64,000 nucleotides of DNA, taken from NCBI RefSeq assembly GCF_018866325.1, contig NZ_CP076457.1:6669001-6733000 (forward strand), given 5' to 3'. Shown in pieces: positions 26,033 to 34,221 of this stretch. Source of the stretch: Streptomyces sp. YPW6. GTDB taxonomy: Bacteria > Actinomycetota > Actinomycetes > Streptomycetales > Streptomycetaceae. The stretch's first letter is position 1. Every line of letters begins with the position of its first letter. The notes beneath the pieces are model-generated. The model did not search any database and was not told where the DNA came from. It saw nothing but the letters and a program-made list of their open reading frames with translations. The translations under genes were made by a program, and so were the position numbers.

Positions 26033-27217
26033 TTGAGCAGGTTGCGCTGGCTGACCGCGGGGGAGTCGCACGGACCCGCACTGGTGGCGACGCTGGAGGG
26101 TCTTCCCGCCGGTGTCCCGATCACCACGGAGATGGTGGCGGAGGCGCTGGCCCGGCGGCGGCTCGGTTACGGCCGCGGTGCGCGGATGAAGTTCGAGAAG
26201 GACGAGGTCACCTTCCTCGGCGGCGTACGCCACGGGCTCACCATGGGCTCCCCGGTCGCCGTCATGATCGGCAACACCGAGTGGCCCAAGTGGGAACAGG
26301 TCATGGCGGCCGACCCGGTCGACCCCGAGGAGCTGGCCCAGCTCGCCCGCAACGCCCCGCTGACCCGGCCCCGGCCCGGCCACGCCGACCTCGCGGGGAT
26401 GCAGAAGTACGGCTTCGACGAGGCCCGGCCGGTCCTGGAGCGCGCCAGCGCCCGGGAGACCGCCGCCCGCGTGGCCCTCGGGACCGTCGCGCGCTCCTAC
26501 CTCAAGGAGACCGCGGGCATCGAGATCGTCAGCCATGTCGTCGAGCTGGCCGCGGCCAAGGCGCCCTACGGCGTCGTCCCGGTCCCCGGTGACGTGGAGA
26601 AGCTGGACGCCGATCCGGTCCGCTGCCTGGACGCCGACGCGTCCAAGGCGATGGTGGCCGAGATCGACCAGGCCCACAAGGACGGCGACACCCTCGGCGG
26701 CGTCGTCGAGGTGCTCGCGTACGGCGTGCCCGTCGGGCTCGGCTCGCACGTGCACTGGGACCGGCGCCTGGACGCCCGGCTCGCCGCGGCCCTCATGGGC
26801 ATCCAGGCGATCAAGGGCGTCGAGGTCGGCGACGGCTTCGAGCTGGCCCGGGTCCCCGGCTCGAAGGCGCACGACGAGATCGTCAACACCGAGGACGGCA
26901 TCAAGCGGACCTCCGGGCGGTCCGGCGGCACCGAGGGCGGCCTGACCACCGGTGAGCTGCTGCGCGCCCGCGCCGCGATGAAGCCCATCGCGACCGTGCC
27001 GCGCGCGCTGGCCACCGTGGACGTCACCACCGGCGAGGCCACCAAGGCCCACCACCAGCGCTCCGACGTCTGCGCCGTCCCGGCCGCGGGCATCGTCGCG
27101 GAGGCGATGGTCGCCCTGGTCCTGGCCGACGCGGTCGCGGAGAAGTTCGGCGGCGACAGCGTGGCCGAGACCCGCCGCAACGTCCAGTCGTACCTCGACC
27201 ACCTCCAGATCCGATGA
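26033..27217 (+). CDS. aroC: Chorismate synthase
   Basis: 394 residues; converts 5-enolpyruvylshikimate-3-phosphate to chorismate with reduced FMN. Family signatures: GESHGPALVATLEGLPAG at the start, RLGYGRGARMKFE, HADLAGMQKYGF, RASARETAARVALG, and DVCAVPAAGIVAEAMVALVLAD near the end. TTG 26033 is the start: GAGGAGC lies 7 bases upstream and the protein then begins SRLRWLTAGESHG as in relatives. A further in-frame extension upstream to 25940 is unlikely. Confidence 0.95.
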   Translation: MSRLRWLTAGESHGPALVATLEGLPAGVPITTEMVAEALARRRLGYGRGARMKFEKDEVTFLGGVRHGLTMGSPVAVMIGNTEWPKWEQVMAADPVDPEELAQLARNAPLTRPRPGHADLAGMQKYGFDEARPVLERASARETAARVALGTVARSYLKETAGIEIVSHVVELAAAKAPYGVVPVPGDVEKLDADPVRCLDADASKAMVAEIDQAHKDGDTLGGVVEVLAYGVPVGLGSHVHWDRRLDARLAAALMGIQAIKGVEVGDGFELARVPGSKAHDEIVNTEDGIKRTSGRSGGTEGGLTTGELLRARAAMKPIATVPRALATVDVTTGEATKAHHQRSDVCAVPAAGIVAEAMVALVLADAVAEKFGGDSVAETRRNVQSYLDHLQIR

Positions 27218-28851
27218 GCGGCCCCCTGGTCGTCCTCGTCGGCCCGATGGGCGTCGGCAAGTCCACCGTCGGCGAACTCCTCGCCGCCCGGCTCGGCACC
27301 ACCTACCGGGACACCGACGCGGACGTCGTCGCCGAGGCCGGCAAGCCGATCGCGGAGATCTTCTACGACGAGGGCGAGGAGCACTTCCGCGCCCTGGAGC
27401 GCCGCGCCGTCGCCGCGGCCGTCGCCGGGCACCCGGGCGTCCTCTCCCTCGGCGGCGGGGCCGTCCTGGACGGGGCGACCAGGGAGCTGCTGGCCGGCCG
27501 GCCGGTCGTCTACCTCTCCATGGACGTGGACGAGGCCGTCCGCCGCGTCGGGCTCGGCGCGGCCCGCCCGCTGCTCGCGGTCAACCCGCGCCGGCAGTGG
27601 CGCGAGCTGATGGACGCCCGCCGCCATCTGTACGAGGAGGTCGCCCGTACCGTCGTCGCGACCGACGAGCACACCCCCGAAGAGGTCGCCCAGGCGATCA
27701 TCGACGCACTGGAACTGCCGGAGGGCCCAGCCGCCCCCGGCGTGGAGAACACCGGCATGACGCAGCAGGGTCCCACCCGCATCCAGGTCGCAGGCTCCGC
27801 GGGCTCCGACCCGTACGAGGTCCTCGTCGGCCACCAGCTCCTCGGCGAGCTGCCCCAGCTCATCGGCGACCGCGCGAAGCGGGTCGCCGTCCTGCACCCG
27901 GAAGCGCTCGCCGAGACCGGTGAGGCGGTCCGTGAGGACCTCGCCGAACAGGGGTACGAGGCCATCGCGATCCAGCTGCCCAACGCGGAGGAGGCCAAGA
28001 CCGCCGAGGTCGCCGCCTACTGCTGGAAGGCGCTGGGCCAGACCGGCTTCACCCGCACCGACGTCATCGTCGGCATCGGCGGCGGGGCCACCACGGACGT
28101 CGCCGGGTTCGTCGCCGCCACCTGGCTGCGCGGGGTGCGCTGGATCGCGATCCCCACCACCGTGCTCGGCATGGTCGACGCGGCCGTCGGCGGCAAGACC
28201 GGCATCAACACCGCCGAGGGCAAGAACCTCGTGGGCGCCTTCCACCCGCCCGCCGGGGTCCTCTGCGACCTCGCCGCCCTCGCATCGCTGCCGGTCCACG
28301 ACTACGTCTCCGGCATGGCCGAGGTCATCAAGGCCGGGTTCATCGCCGACCCCGTCATCCTCGACCTGGTCGAGTCCGACCCCGAGGGGGCCCGTACCCC
28401 CTCCGGGCCGCACACCGCCGAGCTGATCGAGCGGTCCATCCGGGTCAAGGCCGAGGTCGTCTCCAGCGACCTCAAGGAGTCCGGACTCCGCGAGATCCTC
28501 AACTACGGCCACACCCTGGGCCACGCGATCGAGAAGAACGAGCGCTACAAGTGGCGTCACGGGGCCGCCGTCTCCATCGGCATGGTCTTCGCCGCCGAGC
28601 TGGGCCGGCTCGCCGGACGCCTCGACGACGCCACCGCCGACCGGCACCGGACGATCCTGGAGTCGGTGGGCCTGCCGCTCACCTACCGCGGCGACCAGTG
28701 GCCCAAGCTGCTGGAGAACATGAAGGTCGACAAGAAGTCCCGCGGCGACCTGCTGCGCTTCATCGTCCTGGACGGCATCGGCAAGCCCACCGTCCTGGAG
28801 GGCCCCGACCCGGCCGTGCTGCTCGCCGCCTACGGGGAGGTCTCCGCGTGA
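27214..28851 (+). CDS. aroK/aroB: Shikimate kinase / 3-dehydroquinate synthase in one reading frame (AroK-AroB)
   Basis: A single 545-codon frame. Residues 1-170 are shikimate kinase: Walker A GPMGVGKST (10-18), DTDADVV, the shikimate-binding LGGGAVL, and the lid RPLLA. Residues 182-545 are 3-dehydroquinate synthase: VGIGGGATTDVAGFVAATWLRG (NAD loop), PTTVLGMVDAAVGGKTGIN, metal ligands in GMAEVIKAG, NYGHTLGHAIE and KWRHGAAVSIGM. In the Streptomyces genomes I remember these are two separate genes, so this is either a true bifunctional fusion or two proteins if translation restarts at ATG 27757. The linker is only about 12 residues (LPEGPAAPGVENTG). GTG/ATG overlaps join it to aroC and aroQ. 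Confidence 0.9.
   Translation: MSGPLVVLVGPMGVGKSTVGELLAARLGTTYRDTDADVVAEAGKPIAEIFYDEGEEHFRALERRAVAAAVAGHPGVLSLGGGAVLDGATRELLAGRPVVYLSMDVDEAVRRVGLGAARPLLAVNPRRQWRELMDARRHLYEEVARTVVATDEHTPEEVAQAIIDALELPEGPAAPGVENTGMTQQGPTRIQVAGSAGSDPYEVLVGHQLLGELPQLIGDRAKRVAVLHPEALAETGEAVREDLAEQGYEAIAIQLPNAEEAKTAEVAAYCWKALGQTGFTRTDVIVGIGGGATTDVAGFVAATWLRGVRWIAIPTTVLGMVDAAVGGKTGINTAEGKNLVGAFHPPAGVLCDLAALASLPVHDYVSGMAEVIKAGFIADPVILDLVESDPEGARTPSGPHTAELIERSIRVKAEVVSSDLKESGLREILNYGHTLGHAIEKNERYKWRHGAAVSIGMVFAAELGRLAGRLDDATADRHRTILESVGLPLTYRGDQWPKLLENMKVDKKSRGDLLRFIVLDGIGKPTVLEGPDPAVLLAAYGEVSA
27744..27759 (+). promoter_or_regulatory. Possible internal ribosome binding site and start codon for AroB
   Basis: GGAG at 27744-27747 stands 9 bases before ATG 27757, exactly where a separate AroB (MTQQGPTRIQV) would begin, in frame with the upstream kinase. 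It would yield a 364-residue AroB, the normal length. Confidence 0.5.
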
Positions 28852-29288
28852 CCCGCAGGGTCCTCGTCCTCAACGGCCCCAACCTCGGCCGGCTCGGCTC
28901 GCGCGAGCCCGACGTCTACGGGGCCACCTCCTACGCCGGACTCGTCGACACCTGCACCACGCTCGGCAAGGAGCTCGGCTTCGACGTCGACGTACGGGAG
29001 ACCAACGACGAGGGCGAACTGATCCGCTGGCTCCACGAGGCGGCGGACGGATCGGTCCCGGTCGTCCTCAACCCGGGCGCGTTCACGCACTACTCCTACG
29101 GCATGCGGGACGCGGCCGCCCAGCGCACCGCCCCGCTGATCGAGGTGCACATCTCCAACCCGTACACCCGCGAGGAGTTCCGCCACACCTCGGTGGTCGC
29201 CGCGGTGGCCACGGGCACGGTGGCCGGTTTCGGCATCGGCTCCTACCGGCTCGCCCTGCGCGCTCTGGCCGACGAACTGACGGACTGA
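28848..29288 (+). CDS. aroQ: Type II 3-dehydroquinate dehydratase
   Basis: 146 residues; dehydrates 3-dehydroquinate to 3-dehydroshikimate. Type II signatures: VLNGPNLGRLGSREPDVYG with the catalytic Tyr loop, ETNDEGELIRWLHEA, LNPGAFTHYSYGMRDA, and EVHISNPYTREEFRHTS with the catalytic His. Slightly shorter than some family members but complete. GTG 28848 overlaps the AroB stop. Last gene of the long operon that starts at DUF948. Confidence 0.95.
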   Translation: MTRRVLVLNGPNLGRLGSREPDVYGATSYAGLVDTCTTLGKELGFDVDVRETNDEGELIRWLHEAADGSVPVVLNPGAFTHYSYGMRDAAAQRTAPLIEVHISNPYTREEFRHTSVVAAVATGTVAGFGIGSYRLALRALADELTD

Positions 29289-29429
29289 CACCCGCGCCGT
29301 ACGTCCGCCCCGTCGCGCGGCCGACGGGCCTATCGCACCCTCCCGGGCCGTTCACCCCGCCCCGGCCCGGGAAGGTACGGTAGCCCTCCCAGCAGCGCCA
29401 GTTGCAGTGACGAGACGGAGTGGCACCGG

Positions 29430-30357
29430 ATGCAGCACGCAGTGGGGGCCCCGCTGCCGCCCCACGGACCCGGTAGCGGGCACGTCGGCCGGCCGTACCA
29501 GGCCCAGCACCCCGGCCACCCCGGCCCGCCTCCGATATCCCCGCCGCCCCCGGGCCCCGGCCGGACACAGCCCTCGCCCCCGTCGGCTCCCCACCAGGCC
29601 CCGCCGCCCCCGGCCCCCGGCCAGGCTCCTCCCGGCCACGCCCAGCCGTCGCCCGGCCCCGGGCAGGCCCGGGACCCGGCTGGAGCGGCACCGGCCCCAC
29701 GCCCCCGCCCGGGAGGCCGCCGGGCACACCGGTCACGTCCAGCTGCCCCCGGGCGGCCCCGTGCCGCTGCCCGCCCCTCCCGCCGAGCCCGGCACCGGCG
29801 GCGCCACGCTCGCCGTGCTGCTCATCGGCCCGGCCGGAGCGGGCAAGACCACCGTCGCCAAGCTCTGGGCCGCCCGCCGCAGGGTGCCCACCGCCCACGT
29901 CTCCCTCGACGACGTCCGCGAATGGGTCCGCTCCGGCTTCGCCGACCCGCAGGCCGGCTGGAACGACCACTCCGAGGCCCAGTACCGCCTGGCCCGCCGC
30001 ACCTGCGGCTTCGCCGCCCGCAACTTCCTCGCCAACGGCATATCCTGCATCCTCGACGACGCCGTCTTCCCCGACCGCCCGGTCGTCGGCCTCGGCGGCT
30101 GGAAGCGCCATGTGGGGCCCGGCCTGCTGCCCGTGGTCCTGCTGCCCGGCCTGGAGATCGTCCTGGAGCGCAACGCGGAGCGCAGCGGCAACCGCCGCCT
30201 CTCCGACGAGGAGGTCGCCCGTATCCACGGCCGGATGGCCGGCTGGTACGGCTCCGGCCTCCCGATCATCGACAACTCCACCTACGACGTCGAGACCACC
30301 GCCCGCGTCCTGGACGACGTGCTGGCCCGCTCCATCGCGAGCCCGCCCGCCTGGTAG
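29430..30357 (+). CDS. P-loop ATPase/kinase with Pro-rich N-terminus (frame-disrupted)
   Basis: The catalytic part, in frame 1 from about 29700 to the stop at 30355-30357, is a small P-loop kinase-like domain: Walker A LLIGPAGAGKTTVAK, VSLDDVREWV, NDHSEAQYRLARR, a lid-like LERNAERSGNRRLS, and IIDNSTYDVE. It resembles zeta-toxin or polynucleotide-kinase-like ATPases; the substrate is unknown. A good start (ATG 29430, GGAG about 10 bases upstream) opens a Pro/His-rich frame (MQHAVGAPLPPHGPG) in frame 3, which must shift to reach the ATPase. Codon use suggests a passage through frame 2 near 29660-29700. This is the same kind of break as in relA and is probably a sequencing artefact in C/G runs. 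Confidence 0.65.
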
Positions 30358-30428
30358 CGGGAGTGCCCCGCCCCCCGGTCGGATGCGCCGGCCGGGCGGG
30401 CCACCGCGGCCGCTCGTACGCTCGAACC

Positions 30429-31535
30429 ATGTCAGAGGTGCACGCTGCCCGACGCGGGCTGCTCCGCGACCGGTGTGCCGCCGCGGGCTCCGCGGCCGCC
30501 CTGGTCTCCCGCCCCGCCAACGTCCGCTATCTCGCGGGCGGAGCGCCCCCCGGCGCCGTGCTGCTGCTCGGCCCCGGCGAGGACGTTCTGCTCTGCCCCC
30601 GCGCCCCGGCCGGTGAAGGCGCCCACGGGCGGCCCGACGAAGCGCTGCGGATCGACCTCCTGCCCGTCCCCGACGAGGACCCGGTGGTCGCCGCCGCCGG
30701 TCTCGCCGCCGCCACGGGCGCCCAGCGGCTCGCCGTCGAGGAGCACGACCTGACCGTGGCCCGGCACCGGGCCATGGAGAAGGCCGCCCCGCGGCTGAAA
30801 CTGGCCGATCTGGGCCACACCGTGGAGCAGCAGCGGATCGTCAAGGACGAGGAGGAGATCGGCTGCCTCCGGATCGCCGCCGAGATCACCGACCAGGCCC
30901 TCGGTGAACTCCTCGAATCGATCCTGGTCGGCCGCACCGAGCGCCACCTCTCCCTGGAACTGGAGCGCCGCCTCGTCGACCACGGCGCGGACGGCCCCGC
31001 CTTCGCCACCTCCGTGGCCACCGGACCCAACTCCGGCCAGGGACGCCACCAGCCCTCCGACCGGAGGGTGGAGGAGGGAGATTTCCTCTCCGTGCGCCTC
31101 GGTGCGCGCTATCGCGGCTACCGGTGCGAGATCGGGCGTACGTTCGTCATCGGCACCGCCCCCGCCGAGTGGCAGATCGAGTTGTACGACCTCGTTTTCG
31201 CCGCTCAGCGGGCAGGCAGGGAGGCCCTCGCACCCGGTGTCGCCTACCGGGACGTGGACCGTGCGGCGCGGCATCCGCTGGAGTCCGCGGGGTACGGGGA
31301 GGGCCTTCCGGCGAGGACCGGGCACGGTGTGGGGCTCGAAATCGAGGAGGACCCGCAACTGGCACCGGCAGCCATGGGTAAACTGGACGCTTGTGTGCCG
31401 GTCACCGTCGGACCGGGGGTCCACCTCCCGGGCCGGGGCGGTGTCCGGATCGATGACACGCTCGTCGTGCGCCCCGAGGCGGACGGCGGACCCGAGCTAC
31501 TCACCATGACGACCAAGGAGCTGCTCGCGCTCTAG
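30429..31535 (+). CDS. M24-family (aminopeptidase P-like) protein with degenerate metal site
   Basis: 368 residues with an N-terminal creatinase-like domain and a C-terminal pita-bread fold. Compared with E. coli PepP as I remember it, four of five metal ligands differ. The first Asp is Arg (LSVRLGARY), the second Asp is Glu (YRCEIGRTF), the His is kept (TGHGVGLEI), the Glu of the TVEPG motif is Gly (VTVGPGVHL), and the last Glu is Asp (GVRIDDTLV). It may bind no dinuclear metal and act as a binding protein rather than a peptidase. ATG 30429 lies 7 bases after a TACGCT -10-like box, suggesting a leaderless transcript. Directly upstream of efp, as in other Streptomyces. Confidence 0.8.
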   Translation: MSEVHAARRGLLRDRCAAAGSAAALVSRPANVRYLAGGAPPGAVLLLGPGEDVLLCPRAPAGEGAHGRPDEALRIDLLPVPDEDPVVAAAGLAAATGAQRLAVEEHDLTVARHRAMEKAAPRLKLADLGHTVEQQRIVKDEEEIGCLRIAAEITDQALGELLESILVGRTERHLSLELERRLVDHGADGPAFATSVATGPNSGQGRHQPSDRRVEEGDFLSVRLGARYRGYRCEIGRTFVIGTAPAEWQIELYDLVFAAQRAGREALAPGVAYRDVDRAARHPLESAGYGEGLPARTGHGVGLEIEEDPQLAPAAMGKLDACVPVTVGPGVHLPGRGGVRIDDTLVVRPEADGGPELLTMTTKELLAL

Positions 31536-31585
31536 CGCGGATCCTTGGCCGTTCCACCAGCTTCAGTCCAGGAGATTCCGCAACC

Positions 31586-32152
31586 GTGGCTTCCACGAAC
31601 GACCTCAAGAACGGCATGGTGCTCAAGCTCGACGGAGGCCAGCTCTGGTCCGTCGTCGAGTTCCAGCACGTCAAGCCCGGCAAGGGCCCTGCCTTCGTGC
31701 GCACCAAGCTCAAGAACGTGCTCTCCGGGAAGGTCGTCGACAAGACGTTCAACGCCGGCGTGAAGGTCGAGACGGCCACCATTGACCGCCGCGACATGCA
31801 GTTCTCGTACATGGACGGCGAGTACTTCGTCTTCATGGACATGGACACGTACGACCAGCTCATGGTCGACCGCAAGGCCGTCGGCGACGCCGCCAACTTC
31901 ATGATCGAGGGCTTCACCGCCTCCGTCGCCCAGTACGAGGGCGAGGTGCTCTACGTCGAGCTGCCCGCCGCCGTCGAGCTGACGATCCAGCACACCGACC
32001 CGGGCGTCCAGGGCGACCGCTCCACCGGCGGCACCAAGCCCGCCACGCTGGAGACCGGTTACGAGATCGGCGTGCCGCTCTTCATCACCACCGGCGAGAA
32101 GATCAAGGTCGACACCCGCTCGGGCGACTACCTCGGCCGGGTGAACAGCTAA
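31586..32152 (+). CDS. efp: Translation elongation factor P
   Basis: 188 residues in three beta-barrel domains: KOW-like (LKNGMVLKLDGGQLW; the modified-loop tip HVKPGKGPAF with Lys33), OB (FMDMDTYDQLMVD) and C-terminal OB (GVPLFITTGEKIKVDTRSGDY). It relieves ribosome stalling at consecutive prolines. The unmodified-type PGKGPA loop fits actinobacterial EF-P. AGGAGA precedes GTG 31586. nusB follows two bases after the stop. Several polyproline proteins are encoded nearby (PriA, the P-loop ATPase). Confidence 0.97.
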   Translation: MASTNDLKNGMVLKLDGGQLWSVVEFQHVKPGKGPAFVRTKLKNVLSGKVVDKTFNAGVKVETATIDRRDMQFSYMDGEYFVFMDMDTYDQLMVDRKAVGDAANFMIEGFTASVAQYEGEVLYVELPAAVELTIQHTDPGVQGDRSTGGTKPATLETGYEIGVPLFITTGEKIKVDTRSGDYLGRVNS

Positions 32153-32154
32153 CC

Positions 32155-32586
32155 GTGGCCGCCCGGAACAAGGCCCGCAAGCGCGCCTTCCAGATTCTCT
32201 TCGAGGCCGACCAGCGCGGTGAGCCCGTGCGGACCGTCCTCGCGGACTGGGTACGGCACGCGCGGACCGACGACCGTCAGCCGCCGGTCGGTGAGTTCAC
32301 GATGGAGCTGGTCGAGGGGTACGCGCAGTACGCGGACCGGATCGACGACCTCATCGTCACCTACGCCGTGGACTGGGAGATCGACCGTATGCCGGTCGTC
32401 GACCGCAACATCCTGCGGCTCGGTGCGTACGAGCTGATCTGGATGGACGAGACCCCGGACGCCGTGGTGATCGACGAGGCCGTCCAGCTCGCCAAGGAGT
32501 TCTCCACCGATGACTCCCCGTCCTTCGTGAACGGCCTGCTGGCCCGTTTCAAGGACCTCAAGCCGAATCTCCGCCGGGAGCAGTAG
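32155..32586 (+). CDS. nusB: Transcription antitermination factor NusB
   Basis: 143 residues, all-helical. N-terminal Arg-rich RNA-binding helix (AARNKARKRAFQILFEADQRG), EYAQYADRIDDLI-like central part and the C-terminal ILRLGAYELIWMDETPDAVVIDEAVQLAKEFSTDDSPSFVNGLL signature, given here only by its ends (ILRLGAYELIWMDETPDA; SFVNGLLARFKD). It binds boxA in rRNA leaders with S10. GTG 32155 immediately follows the efp stop (TAACCGTG). Confidence 0.95.
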   Translation: MAARNKARKRAFQILFEADQRGEPVRTVLADWVRHARTDDRQPPVGEFTMELVEGYAQYADRIDDLIVTYAVDWEIDRMPVVDRNILRLGAYELIWMDETPDAVVIDEAVQLAKEFSTDDSPSFVNGLLARFKDLKPNLRREQ

Positions 32587-32616
32587 CCCCGGCGGCCGCG
32601 ATGCGGCCGCACACCG

Positions 32617-32651
32617 CGAAGGGCCCACGGCCGACTGCCGTGGGCCCTTCG
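32617..32651 (+). terminator. Terminator after nusB
   Basis: Perfect 15-bp inverted repeat (32617-32631 with 32637-32651, 5-nt loop) 30 bases after the nusB stop. Confidence 0.8.
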
Positions 32652-32740
32652 GCGCACCCGGGGCCGTGCGGAGCAGACGCACCCGGGGTCATGCGGACCG
32701 GACGCGCGCCCGAGCCGTGCGGACGCGTGGGCACGCAGAA

Positions 32741-32782
32741 CGCCGGGTGGGCGGGAACCCGAAGGTCCCCGCCCACCCGGCG
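32741..32782 (-). terminator. Terminator after bldD
   Basis: Perfect 15-bp inverted repeat (32741-32755 with 32768-32782, 12-nt loop), 35 bases downstream of the minus-strand bldD stop. With the nusB hairpin it fills the 230-base convergent gap; nothing else is seen there. Confidence 0.75.
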
Positions 32783-32816
32783 GCACGTTTCTGCTGTGGG
32801 GTCCGGCCCCGCTCGC

Positions 32817-33317
32817 TCAGCCCTCGTCGTGGGAGACGGCGCGGCGCGCGTCGGCGTCCAGCACACCCCAGCTGATGAGCTGCTCCGTCAGCACGGACGG
32901 CGACTGGTCGTAGATCACGGCCAGCGTGCGCAGGTCGTCCTGGCGGATCGAGAGCACCTTGCCGTTGTAGTCGCCGCGCTGGCTCTGGATGGTCGCCGCG
33001 TAGCGCTGGAGCGGACCGGCCTTCTCCGGCGGGACGTGGGCGAGGCGCTCCAGGTCCAGGACGAGCTTCGGCGGCGGCTCGGCGGCACCGCCCGGCGTCG
33101 TGCCGGGCAGCAGCTCCTGCACGGGGACCCCGTAGAAGTCCGCCAGCTCGGCGAGGCGCTGCACGGTCACGGCACGGTCGCCGCGCTCGTACGAACCGAC
33201 CACGACGGCCTTCCAGCGGCCCTGCGACTTCTCCTCCACGCCGTGGAGGGAGAGGCCCTGCTGGGTGCGGATGGCACGGAGTTTGGCCCCGAGCTGTTTT
33301 GCGTATTCGCTGGACAT
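32817..33317 (-). CDS. bldD: Developmental master regulator BldD
   Basis: 166 residues. N-terminal XRE-type helix-turn-helix (LGAKLRAIRTQQGLSLHGVEE; WKAVVVGSYERGDRAVTVQRL in parts) and a C-terminal c-di-GMP-binding domain. The ligand signature RGD-x8-RQDD is intact: Arg114-Gly-Asp116 and Arg125-Gln-Asp-Asp128. In Streptomyces, tetrameric c-di-GMP glues two BldD protomers onto DNA to repress sporulation genes during vegetative growth. ATG 33317 has GGGGAG upstream. A promoter with an overlapping BldD-box-like site lies at 33366-33407, consistent with the autoregulation known for this gene. Confidence 0.98.
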   Translation of the reverse strand: MSSEYAKQLGAKLRAIRTQQGLSLHGVEEKSQGRWKAVVVGSYERGDRAVTVQRLAELADFYGVPVQELLPGTTPGGAAEPPPKLVLDLERLAHVPPEKAGPLQRYAATIQSQRGDYNGKVLSIRQDDLRTLAVIYDQSPSVLTEQLISWGVLDADARRAVSHDEG

Positions 33318-33365
33318 ATGGCTCCCCGGACGCTGGAACAGTGTGCGGCTCCGCCGCGTGGCTGG

Positions 33366-33407
33366 TAACTCACTGTGAGGTTACGCAGCGTTACTTGGCT
33401 GCGTCAA
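33366..33407 (-). promoter_or_regulatory. bldD promoter with overlapping BldD-box-like site
   Basis: On the minus strand TTGACG (33402-33407) and TAACCT (33378-33383) are spaced by 18 bases. Overlapping the -10, positions 33366-33378 (TAACTCACTGTGA, plus strand) match the BldD box TNACNCWGNGTNA at all but one fixed position. Confidence 0.65.
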
Positions 33408-33503
33408 GCCGAATGGTCCGGACCGGCGCCTCCCGGGGGTGGGTCCAGGGCCGGGCGCAAGCCCTGGTAGCGTGGATGACGCAAATTCGACGTCCTTTAA
33501 CGA

Positions 33504-33530
33504 TCCGTCCCGTGAGGCGGAGAAGGAGGT
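33504..33530 (+). promoter_or_regulatory. PyrR-binding RNA hairpin abutting the pyrR ribosome binding site
   Basis: TCCG (33504-33507) pairs with CGGA (33518-33521) around a 10-nt loop TCCCGTGAGG. The loop contains the UCC-x-GUGAGG element of known PyrR binding loops. The Shine-Dalgarno AAGGAGGT (33523-33530) follows at once, so UMP-loaded PyrR could block initiation at ATG 33540. Confidence 0.7.
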
Positions 33531-33539
33531 CCGTTTCTT

Positions 33540-34124
33540 ATGGACGCACAGCACGACGCCACCGGCAACGCGGCGCGCCCCGTTCTCGAGGCCCCCGACA
33601 TCGCCCGTGTGCTGACCCGTATCGCCCACGAGATCGTCGAACGCGCCAAGGGCGCCGACGACGTGGTGCTGCTCGGCATCCCGACCCGGGGCGTGTTCCT
33701 CGCCCGTCGGCTCGCCGACAAACTCGAACAGATCACCGGCCGGAAGACGCCGGTCGGATCGCTCGACATCACCATGTACCGCGACGACCTGCGGCTGCGC
33801 CCGGCGCGCGCCCTGGCCCGCACCGAGATCCCCGGCGAGGGGATCGAGGGCAGCCTGGTCGTCCTGGTCGACGACGTGCTCTTCTCCGGCCGCACGATCC
33901 GCGCCGCCCTCGACGCGCTCGGCGACATCGGCCGCCCCCGCGCGGTGCAGCTCGCGGTCCTCGTCGACCGCGGCCACCGGGAACTGCCCATCCGCGCGGA
34001 CTACGTCGGCAAGAACCTCCCCACGTCGCTGCGGGAGACGGTCAAGGTCCAGCTCGCGGAGGAGGACGGCCGCGACGCCGTACTGCTCGGCGTCCAGCAG
34101 GCCGCCCCCGCGGACGCGCAGTAG
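33540..34124 (+). CDS. pyrR: Bifunctional pyr operon regulator / uracil phosphoribosyltransferase
   Basis: 194 residues, PRTase fold. The PRPP loop VVLVDDVLFSGRTIRAALDAL (key residues VDDVLFSGRT) and the hood/flap (LLGIPTRGVFLARRL; DITMYRDDL) are typical. It senses UMP and represses the pyr genes, and also makes UMP from uracil. In Gram-positive relatives it acts by RNA binding, and the hairpin at its own ribosome binding site supports translational control here. ATG 33540. First gene of the pyr operon. Confidence 0.95.
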   Translation: MDAQHDATGNAARPVLEAPDIARVLTRIAHEIVERAKGADDVVLLGIPTRGVFLARRLADKLEQITGRKTPVGSLDITMYRDDLRLRPARALARTEIPGEGIEGSLVVLVDDVLFSGRTIRAALDALGDIGRPRAVQLAVLVDRGHRELPIRADYVGKNLPTSLRETVKVQLAEEDGRDAVLLGVQQAAPADAQ

Positions 34125-34221
34125 CCCGGAACCCTCCCGTACGCCCTCATCGGGGACGTACGGCGCCCTTCCGCGCGCCCGCATGCCTGAAACCTCCCTC
34201 CAGCCACCCGGAGAACCCCAG

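Noticed and set aside
29309..29328. Hairpin after aroQ
   Set aside because: Only 7 bp with a 6-nt loop and no T tract; too weak to list as a terminator for the aro operon, although one is expected near here.
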